Below, one piece after another: positions 1 to 4,423 of a stretch of 5,893 nt of DNA (its first letter is position 1; every line of letters starts with the position of its first letter). Where the stretch lies: positions 1 to 5,893 of the forward strand of contig NZ_ALEE01000502.1 in the NCBI RefSeq assembly GCF_000282995.1. Reading direction: 5' to 3'. Both the position numbers and the translations under genes were made by a program. Source of the stretch: Melaminivora alkalimesophila (lineage in GTDB: Bacteria; Pseudomonadota; Gammaproteobacteria; Burkholderiales; Burkholderiaceae_C). The notes under the pieces are model-generated. The model ran no database searches and had not been told where the DNA came from. It worked only from the letters and a program-made list of their open reading frames with translations.

Positions 1-935
1 AGGTGGCGGTGCCACTGGCGACTGGCGATCTGGTGGCGCCAGCGCCACAGTGTCCACAGCGCCAGCGGCCAGGCCGGCCAGGTGAACCACACGAGCAGGC
101 GCAGCAGGCTCTGCCACTCCTTGACCTCGCCATGCTCGACGATGCGCCAGCGCCACAGGTCCAGCCCCGCCGCCAGGCCCGATGCCAGCAGGGTGAGCGC
201 CAGCAGCAGGACTGCTCCGCGCGCCCGCGCCGGCTGCGGCCAGGGCGCGGCGTGGCAGGCAAGCCAGGCACTGCCCAGCCCCAGCAGCGCGGCCACCGCC
301 GGCGCGCCGCTGAGCACCAGGCCCGCCAGGCCGGCCGCGCCCGCGGCCGCGCCCAGCACCATCCGGCCCGGCAGCGCGGCCGCTCCGAGGAACAGCAGGG
401 CGCCGAAGGCCAGTTGCGTGAGGTAGCCGGTCGTCTCGTGCGACAGCTGTGCCAAGCCCAGGCAGGCAACCAGCGCCAGCACGCCGGCATCCGCCAGGGT
501 GCGCGCGTAATCCGCGGGCCGCGCCTCGCCCCCGAAGGCAAAGGCCACCGGCTGGGCTGCCGGGCTGCGTGCCAGGAAGGCGACGGCCCACCAGGTCGCG
601 CACAGCGTCGCCCCCAGCAGGCCGATGAAGGGCAGCCGCGCCGCGAGCTCGGGCCCCAGCCAGCCGCCGAACAGCTCGATCGCCCACGCGCCCAGCCAGT
701 AGGGCAGCAAGCCATCGGCATCGGGCGGCAGGCCGGCGAGTTCGGGGGCCAGCCAGGGCGTGCGGCCCTGCGCCAGCGCGCGCATGTAGCCGAAGGCGGC
801 CACGTCGTCGCTGCGCCAGGGGTCGCGTCCGAACCAGCCCGCCAGCGCGTAGGCCGAGCACAGCAGCAGCAGCGCCCAGCGCGGCAGCGGGCGGACAGCG
901 CTCTGGGCGACGATGGCGGGGGTGGGATGGTTCAC
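1..935 (-). CDS. GT-C (ArnT/PMT-like) family polytopic membrane protein, C-terminus cut by window edge
   Basis: Seen: an open minus-strand frame of 311 codons starting at GTG 935-933 and running off the left edge without a stop. The product is very rich in Leu, Ala, Gly and Trp. Hydrophobic segments lie near residues 20-35, 103-121, 150-164, 176-210, 213-229, 240-258 and 279-297. The first predicted loop after TM1 carries GRDPWRSDD (residues 36-44); an acidic pair in this loop is typical of GT-C lipid-linked-sugar transferases such as ArnT and PMT, where it helps form the active site. The motif PYWLGAWAIELFGGW (78-92) also fits that family. Family assignment is from memory of the fold pattern, so the donor, acceptor and pathway are unknown. 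GTG was chosen because no in-frame ATG occurs before codon 51 and the hydrophobic N-terminus follows closely; no strong Shine-Dalgarno is visible. The rpmE2 terminator separates it from rpmE2, so it probably has its own promoter. Confidence 0.72.
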   Translation of the reverse strand, partial: MNHPTPAIVAQSAVRPLPRWALLLLCSAYALAGWFGRDPWRSDDVAAFGYMRALAQGRTPWLAPELAGLPPDADGLLPYWLGAWAIELFGGWLGPELAARLPFIGLLGATLCATWWAVAFLARSPAAQPVAFAFGGEARPADYARTLADAGVLALVACLGLAQLSHETTGYLTQLAFGALLFLGAAALPGRMVLGAAAGAAGLAGLVLSGAPAVAALLGLGSAWLACHAAPWPQPARARGAVLLLALTLLASGLAAGLDLWRWRIVEHGEVKEWQSLLRLLVWFTWPAWPLALWTLWRWRHQIASRQWHRH

Positions 936-986
936 GGCAGGCGCAGGAAGCGACGGAGCCCGAGCATAGGCCAGGCCCGGGCCCAG

Positions 987-1019
987 AAAAAAAGGCAGCG
1001 CGGCGTGCCGGGCTGCCTT
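987..1019 (-). terminator. Intrinsic (Rho-independent) terminator of rpmE2
   Basis: Arms AAGGCAGC (992-999) and GCTGCCTT (1012-1019) pair over 8 bp. After a G/G mismatch (1000/1011) the stem continues with CGGC (1001-1004) and GCCG (1007-1010). Read on the minus strand the hairpin runs directly into seven T residues (993-987). It begins about 40 nt after the rpmE2 stop codon. Stem plus U-tract on this strand makes this the clearest terminator in the window. It should isolate rpmE2 from the membrane-protein gene that follows. Confidence 0.9.
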
Positions 1020-1058
1020 CTGGTCGCGACGCGCAGGGCCGCGCCGCAAGAGAGGGGC

Positions 1059-1319
1059 TTACTTGGCCGCTGCCGCGCTCTTGCCGAAGCGGTTGCGGAA
1101 GCGTTCCACACGGCCGCCCATGTTGTCCACGGACTTCTGCGTGCCGGTGTAGAAGGGGTGCGACTCGGAGGACGTGTCCAGCTTGTACAGCGGGTATTCC
1201 TTGCCTTCGAAGGTCTCGGTCTCCTTCGTGTTGACGCACGAACGCGTCACGAACTTGAAGCCGTTGGACAGGTCCACGAAGAGCACTTCGCGGTAGTTGG
1301 GGTGGATGCCTTCTTTCAT
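1059..1319 (-). CDS. rpmE2: 50S ribosomal protein L31 type B
   Basis: The product is 86 residues and begins [20 protein letters not shown], the characteristic L31 start. The mid-region [22 protein letters not shown] (38-59) and the FRNRFG tail (74-79) are also typical. It lacks the CxxC-type zinc-binding cysteines of type A L31; the only Cys is C28. It is therefore the zinc-independent type B form, which in many bacteria supports ribosomes under zinc limitation. L31 bridges the 50S central protuberance and the 30S head. The ATG at 1319-1317 is preceded by a modest GGAAAGAG ribosome-binding site (minus strand, 1333-1326). The C-terminal AAAAK run is low-complexity and likely a flexible tail. 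The gene appears monocistronic, with its own promoter (near 1394-1423) and terminator (987-1019). No Zur-like operator was recognised, so it may be the constitutive L31 of this organism (inference). Confidence 0.96.
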   Translation of the reverse strand: MKEGIHPNYREVLFVDLSNGFKFVTRSCVNTKETETFEGKEYPLYKLDTSSESHPFYTGTQKSVDNMGGRVERFRNRFGKSAAAAK

Positions 1320-1393
1320 GGCTGACTCTTTCCGGGTGTCCGCGGGAGCCGCGCCGGCCTATTCCGACGTACTTTCCGCAATAAAAGCCCTCT

Positions 1394-1423
1394 ATTGTGA
1401 CACAGGCCGGTCGGCGTGGGCAA
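1394..1423 (-). promoter_or_regulatory. Putative sigma70 promoter of rpmE2 (extended -10)
   Basis: On the minus strand TTGCCC (1423-1418, 4/6 match to the -35 consensus) is followed after 18 nt by CACAAT (1399-1394), which is preceded by TG plus one base, an extended -10. The predicted start near 1387 gives a leader of about 68 nt before rpmE2. The site lies in the only AT-richer patch (about 1378-1398) of an otherwise GC-rich intergenic region. The same TGTCAYAAT string occurs upstream of rho and trxA. Confidence 0.55.
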
Positions 1424-1519
1424 CCCGGAATTTGCACGCGCGGGGCGCGCATGCCACGACAATGGCGCCGCCCGGATGCCGCCTGCAGCGCAGGTCGTCC
1501 CTCTTTTTCCTCTCTCACC

Positions 1520-1525
1520 CAGGAG
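1520..1525 (+). promoter_or_regulatory. Ribosome-binding site that fixes the isomerase start
   Basis: AGGAG at 1521-1525, within CAGGAG, sits 7 nt before ATG 1533. It selects the [10 protein letters not shown] start over the in-frame ATG at 1416, which has no comparable site. Confidence 0.85.
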
Positions 1526-1532
1526 CCCACCC

Positions 1533-2348
1533 ATGCCGACCTTCGAGACCCTGAGCGTCTCCCTGCACGAACACATCGCCACCGTGTGCCTGAGCCGCCC
1601 TGACAAGGCGAACGCGATGAACGCCACCATGTGGCAGGAAATCCGCCAGGCCTTCCAATGGGTGGACGAGACCCCGCAGGCGCGCGTGGCCGTGCTCCAG
1701 GCCGAAGGAAAGTACTTCACGGCCGGCATCGACCTGGCGATGATGCTGGGCCTGGAGGCCGAGGTGGCGGACGAGTGCGAGGGCCGCCAGCGCGAGAAGC
1801 TGCGCAGCCTGATCCTGGACCTGCAGGGCACGCTCACCAGCCTGGAGCGCTGCAGGAAGCCGGTGCTCGCGGCCATTCACGGGGGCTGCATCGGCGGCGG
1901 CCTCGACCTCGTCACCTGCGCCGACATGCGCTACTGTTCCGAAGACGCATTCTTCACGATCAAGGAGATCGACATCGGCATGGTCGCCGACGTGGGCACG
2001 CTGCAGCGCCTGCCCAGGCTGATCGGCCAGGGCATCGCGCGCGAGCTGGCCTACACCGGGCGCGTGGTGGACGCCCAGGAAGCGCTGCGCATCGGTCTCG
2101 TGAACCGGGTGTACGCCACGCGTGAGGAACTCCACGCCGGCGTGCAGGAAATCGCCGTCACCATCGCCGCCAAGTCGCCGCTGTCGATCCGCGGCACCAA
2201 GGAAATGCTGAACTATGCGCGCGACCACAGCGTGGCCGACGGCCTGAACTACGTCGCCACCTGGAACGCGGCGATGCTGCAGAGCCAGGACCTGAGGCAG
2301 GCGCTGCAGGCCAGCATGGCGCGGCAGGCGCCGGTCTTCAGGGACTGA
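1533..2348 (+). CDS. Enoyl-CoA hydratase/isomerase family, probable delta3,5-delta2,4-dienoyl-CoA isomerase
   Basis: The 271-residue product is a full-length crotonase-fold protein. The oxyanion-hole segments are visible: [10 protein letters not shown] (59-68) and [15 protein letters not shown] (113-127). Three acidic residues, D125, E145 and D153, lie in GGGLDL, TIKEID and VADVGTL. Their spacing of 20 and 8 residues equals that of Asp176, Glu196 and Asp204 of rat ECH1, and the surrounding string ([23 protein letters not shown]) is close to that enzyme. Known role: shifting 3,5-dienoyl-CoA to 2,4-dienoyl-CoA during beta-oxidation of unsaturated fatty acids with odd-numbered double bonds, in the cytosol of bacteria. 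Ordinary enoyl-CoA hydratases have two catalytic Glu instead, so hydratase activity is less likely. The gene stands alone, convergent with rho and divergent from rpmE2, with no other beta-oxidation gene in view. Databases may label it simply 'crotonase/enoyl-CoA hydratase family protein'. Confidence 0.93.
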   Translation: MPTFETLSVSLHEHIATVCLSRPDKANAMNATMWQEIRQAFQWVDETPQARVAVLQAEGKYFTAGIDLAMMLGLEAEVADECEGRQREKLRSLILDLQGTLTSLERCRKPVLAAIHGGCIGGGLDLVTCADMRYCSEDAFFTIKEIDIGMVADVGTLQRLPRLIGQGIARELAYTGRVVDAQEALRIGLVNRVYATREELHAGVQEIAVTIAAKSPLSIRGTKEMLNYARDHSVADGLNYVATWNAAMLQSQDLRQALQASMARQAPVFRD

Positions 2349-2386
2349 CGCCAGCGGCGCCGGCCGCTTCCCTGCCCGCAAGGACC

Positions 2387-2410
2387 GACGCCCTGCACCA
2401 GCGGGGCGTC
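2387..2410. terminator. Hairpin between convergent genes, candidate bidirectional terminator without U-tract
   Basis: GACGCCC (2387-2393) pairs with GGGCGTC (2404-2410). A T-G wobble and two more pairs extend the stem to 10 bp around an ACCA loop (2397-2400). It lies 38 nt after the isomerase stop and 26 nt after the rho stop. Neither strand has a T-run after the stem, so it may be a weak terminator, an RNA 3'-end stabiliser, or a partner of Rho-dependent termination. Confidence 0.5.
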
Positions 2411-2436
2411 CACGGGTGGCTCAGGGCAGCAGGCGC

Positions 2437-3699
2437 TCAACCGCCGCGGCGCATCGCCTCGAAGAATTCGACGTTGGTCTTCGTCTCCTTCATCTTCTTG
2501 ATCATCAGCTCCATGGACTCGATCTCATCCATGTTGTACATGAACTGGCGCAGGATGCGGGTCTTTTGCAGGATCTCGGGCGGCAGCAGCAGCTCCTCGC
2601 GGCGCGTGCCGCTCTTGTTGAGCTCGATCGCCGGGAACACGCGCTTTTCGTACAGGCGGCGGCTCAGGTGGATCTCGCAGTTGCCCGTGCCCTTGAATTC
2701 TTCGAAGATCACCTCGTCCATGCGGCTGCCGGTGTCGACCAGGGCGGTGGCGATGATGGTCAGCGAGCCGCCTTCCTCCACCTTTCGCGCCGCGCCGAAG
2801 AAGCGCTTGGGGCGCTGCAGGGCGTTGGAGTCCACGCCGCCCGACAGCACCTTGCCCGAGGAAGGCACGACGTTGTTGTAGGCGCGCGCCAGACGGGTGA
2901 TCGAGTCCAGCAGGATCACCACGTCCTTTTTCAGCTCGACCAGGCGCTTGGCGCGCTCGATCACCATCTCGGCGACGTGCACGTGGCGCGCAGCGGGCTC
3001 GTCGAAGGTGGACGCAATGATCTCGCCCCTGACCGAGCGCTGCATCTCGGTCACTTCCTCGGGCCGCTCGTCGACCAGCAGCACCATCAGGTGCACGTCC
3101 GGGTGGTTGGCGGTGATCGAGTGCGCGATGCTCTGCATCATCATGGTCTTGCCGCTCTTCGGGGGCGCGACGATCAGTGCACGCTGGCCCCGGCCGATCG
3201 GCGCGACGATGTCGATGATGCGGCCGGTGATGTTCTCCTCGCCCTTGATGTCGCGCTCGAGCTTCATCTGCTCCTTGGGGAACAGCGGCGTCAGGTTCTC
3301 GAACATCACCTTGTGCTTGTTCTTCTCGGGCGCGTCGCCGTTGACCTTGTCGAGCTTGGTCAGCGCGAAGTAGCGCTCGCCATCCTTGGGGATGCGCACC
3401 TCGCCCTCGATCATGTCGCCGGTGTGCAGGTTGAAGCGGCGTACCTGGCTGGGCGAGATGTAGATGTCGTCGGTGCTGGCGGTGTAGCTGGTGTCCGGGC
3501 TTCTCAGGAAGCCGAAGCCGTCGGGCAGGATCTCCAGCACGCCGTCGGCGAACACCTGCTCGCCGGCCTTGGCGCGCTTCTTGATGATGGCGAACATCAG
3601 CTCCTGCTTGCGCATCCGGCCGCCGTTCTCGATCTCCAGGGCCTCGGCCTGCTTGAGCACTTCGGAGACGTGCAGAGCCTTGAGTTCGTTGAGGTGCAT
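2437..3699 (-). CDS. rho: Transcription termination factor Rho
   Basis: The product is 420 residues, against 419 in E. coli, and residue numbers nearly coincide. An N-terminal helical domain (about 1-47) is followed by the cold-shock-like RNA-binding domain with RNP motif DGFGFLR (60-66). The ATPase domain has Walker A APPKSGKT (178-185), DERPEE with catalytic E211 (210-215), Walker B DVVILLD (259-265), a Q-loop near 278-290 and arginine finger R366 in SGTRREE. Rho is a hexameric RNA helicase that binds C-rich, unstructured RNA and dislodges RNA polymerase. Position 182 is Ser where E. coli has Ala, a mild change. The start at 3699 ([10 protein letters not shown]) follows a strong AAGGAGT (3712-3706) and matches the family N-terminus, although the frame is open 48 codons further upstream. 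It lies downstream of trxA on the same strand, across a 262-nt gap containing its own promoter. Confidence 0.98.
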   Translation of the reverse strand: MHLNELKALHVSEVLKQAEALEIENGGRMRKQELMFAIIKKRAKAGEQVFADGVLEILPDGFGFLRSPDTSYTASTDDIYISPSQVRRFNLHTGDMIEGEVRIPKDGERYFALTKLDKVNGDAPEKNKHKVMFENLTPLFPKEQMKLERDIKGEENITGRIIDIVAPIGRGQRALIVAPPKSGKTMMMQSIAHSITANHPDVHLMVLLVDERPEEVTEMQRSVRGEIIASTFDEPAARHVHVAEMVIERAKRLVELKKDVVILLDSITRLARAYNNVVPSSGKVLSGGVDSNALQRPKRFFGAARKVEEGGSLTIIATALVDTGSRMDEVIFEEFKGTGNCEIHLSRRLYEKRVFPAIELNKSGTRREELLLPPEILQKTRILRQFMYNMDEIESMELMIKKMKETKTNVEFFEAMRRGG

Positions 3700-3845
3700 G
3701 AAATGACTCCTTGGGCGGAGTGGTGTCTCTTGGGGTGAGGGTGGGAGGCCGCGTGCCGGGCGCGCCACGGTGGGTGGCGGAGGCGACGGGCCGATGATCG
3801 GGGAGGGCCGCTGCGACGGGGGTGGGTGCAGCGGTGCGATCAATG
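3700..3845 (-). promoter_or_regulatory. C-rich rho leader, candidate rut site for Rho autoregulation
   Basis: Between the predicted transcription start (near 3845) and the rho ATG, the mRNA-sense strand is rich in C and poor in G. A hand count over 3701-3840 gives 72 C and 30 G in 140 nt, with many YC dinucleotides and C-runs. This C-over-G bias is the hallmark of Rho utilisation sites. rho is known to be autoregulated by Rho-dependent attenuation in its leader in E. coli. The leader length and composition fit the same mechanism here. The frame is open through the leader from a TTG at 3843, but that TTG sits almost at the predicted start of the mRNA and has no ribosome-binding site. Confidence 0.6.
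3706..3712 (-). promoter_or_regulatory. Ribosome-binding site of rho
   Basis: AAGGAGT on the minus strand (3712-3706), with 6 nt between it and ATG 3699, decides the 420-residue start rather than the Pro-rich upstream extension. Confidence 0.85.
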
Positions 3846-3851
3846 GCGCAA

Positions 3852-3882
3852 ATTATGACAGGAAAAAATTCGCGGGCCGCAA
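3852..3882 (-). promoter_or_regulatory. Putative promoter of rho (extended -10)
   Basis: On the minus strand CATAAT (3857-3852) matches TATAAT at 5/6 positions and is preceded by TGT (3860-3858), forming an extended -10. A weak -35, TTGCGG (3882-3877), lies 19 nt upstream. A run of six T within the spacer makes this the most AT-rich spot of the trxA-rho gap. The expected transcription start is near 3845, giving a leader of about 146 nt. It implies that rho can be transcribed independently of trxA. Confidence 0.65.
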
Positions 3883-3912
3883 GGTGGGGCGCCGGTGGGT
3901 GCGCAGGGCGGC

Positions 3913-3935
3913 CGCAGCGCCTGCCGGACGCTGCG
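3913..3935 (-). terminator. Hairpin after trxA, possible terminator or 3'-end stem without U-tract
   Basis: CGCAGCG (3913-3919) and CGCTGCG (3929-3935) form a 7-bp perfect stem, extended to 9 bp with a C-G pair and a G-U wobble, around a 5-nt loop. It starts 27 nt after the trxA stop. No T-run follows directly; the nearest T6 (minus strand, 3869-3864) lies about 45 nt on, within the rho promoter. It may reduce read-through from trxA into rho or protect the trxA 3' end. Confidence 0.4.
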
Positions 3936-3961
3936 CGGTGCCCGGCCCGGCCAGGGGGCGA

Positions 3962-4294
3962 TCAGCCCAGTTGCTGGTCGATGAAGGCGGTGAGCTGCGC
4001 CTTGCTCAGGGCGCCCACCTTGGTGGCGGCCAGCTGGCCGTTCTTGAACAGCATCAGCGTCGGGATGCCGCGGATGCCGTACCTGGCCGGCACTTCGCGG
4101 TTGTCGTCCACGTTCATCTTGGCCACGGTCAGGCGGCCCTGGTAGCTCCCCGCCACGTCGTCCAGGATCGGGGCGATCATCTTGCACGGACCACACCACT
4201 CGGCCCAGAAATCGACCAGCACCGGCGTGCTGGCCTGGAGCACGTCGGCATCGAAGCTGGCATCGGAGAGTTGTTTGATCAGGTCGCTGGCCAT
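3962..4294 (-). CDS. trxA: Thioredoxin
   Basis: A complete 110-residue single-domain thioredoxin. The active site is WAEWCGPCK, with redox cysteines C34 and C37. The buried Asp D28 (VDFWAEW) and the cis-proline loop [11 protein letters not shown] (P78) are present, as is the C-terminal helix. The sizes and spacing match E. coli TrxA shifted by two residues. It is a cytosolic disulfide reductase, recycled by thioredoxin reductase, serving ribonucleotide reductase, methionine sulfoxide reductase and others. The start [11 protein letters not shown] at 4294 is preceded by AAGGAA (4306-4301) six bases upstream. The frame continues far upstream without a stop, but that part is antisense to the AddB-like gene and has no thioredoxin-like features. 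rho follows on the same strand, a conserved proteobacterial arrangement. The AddB-like gene is divergent. Confidence 0.98.
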   Translation of the reverse strand: MASDLIKQLSDASFDADVLQASTPVLVDFWAEWCGPCKMIAPILDDVAGSYQGRLTVAKMNVDDNREVPARYGIRGIPTLMLFKNGQLAATKVGALSKAQLTAFIDQQLG

Positions 4295-4300
4295 GGTGGT

Positions 4301-4315
4301 TTCCTTGGGTTCCTT
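4301..4315 (-). promoter_or_regulatory. Tandem purine-rich ribosome-binding region of trxA
   Basis: AAGGAA occurs twice on the minus strand, at 4315-4310 and 4306-4301. The proximal copy is 6 nt from ATG 4294 and is the likely Shine-Dalgarno. The distal copy may act as a standby site (inference). Confidence 0.55.
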
Positions 4316-4354
4316 CTGGGTCTGGGAGCACTCGGGTGCGTATACAGTCCGGCC

Positions 4355-4363
4355 ATTGTGACA
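4355..4363 (-). promoter_or_regulatory. Putative extended -10 promoter of trxA
   Basis: Minus-strand TGTCACAAT (4363-4355) repeats exactly the element upstream of rpmE2 and differs at one base from that of rho. It would give a leader of about 54 nt. No good -35 hexamer is visible 15-19 nt upstream, as is common for extended -10 promoters. TATACG (4342-4337) is a competing -10 candidate closer to the gene, also with a poor -35. Confidence 0.45.
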
Positions 4364-4404
4364 GAAACACGCATCCCGCACGCCGCCCCGCAAGCCCGCC
4401 CAGA

Positions 4405-4423
4405 CGCTATGACTGTCATAGCG
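4405..4423. promoter_or_regulatory. Perfect 19-nt palindrome over the proposed AddB-like start codon
   Basis: CGCTATGAC (4405-4413) and GTCATAGCG (4415-4423) are perfect inverted repeats around a single T (4414). The ATG at 4409-4411 lies inside the left arm. As DNA it looks like a dimer-binding operator. As RNA the single-base spacer allows a hairpin only if several central pairs open. No matching regulator was recognised. Confidence 0.5.

Larger units (their letters stand above)
1320..1532. other. Divergent intergenic region, rpmE2 / dienoyl-CoA isomerase
   Basis: These 213 bases separate two divergent genes. They hold the putative rpmE2 promoter and the Shine-Dalgarno of the plus-strand gene. 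The isomerase frame remains open upstream to an ATG at 1416, but that part (beginning MGNPEFARAG) shows no family resemblance. I could not identify a convincing plus-strand -35/-10 pair. No operator-like palindrome longer than the 9-nt TGTGACACA (1396-1404) was seen. Confidence 0.5.

Noticed and set aside
974..983. GGCCCGGGCC palindrome downstream of the rpmE2 terminator
   Set aside because: A 10-nt all-G/C palindrome is expected by chance in this composition and has no positional link to a promoter.
3..1325. Long plus-strand open frame of 440 codons rich in Arg, Gln, Ala and Pro
   Set aside because: It is antisense to the membrane-protein gene and rpmE2, has low-complexity composition typical of GC-rich shadow frames, and resembles no known family.
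1396..1404. TGTGACACA as a possible operator (CRP/FNR-like half-site pair)
   Set aside because: The arms are only 4 bp and the sequence is already accounted for by the extended -10 element; spacing does not fit a CRP/FNR site.
1515..2381. Minus-strand open frame opposite the dienoyl-CoA isomerase gene
   Set aside because: It is His/Gly/Ala-rich with no family resemblance and lies antisense to a certain gene.
2416..3738. Long plus-strand open frame of 440 codons rich in Leu, His, Val and Asp
   Set aside because: It is exactly antisense to rho, whose identity is certain; the frame is open only because of rho codon bias.
3941..3953. Short GCCCGGCCCGGCC direct repeat just after trxA
   Set aside because: It is only about two copies of a 5-nt GC unit, best explained by local base composition.
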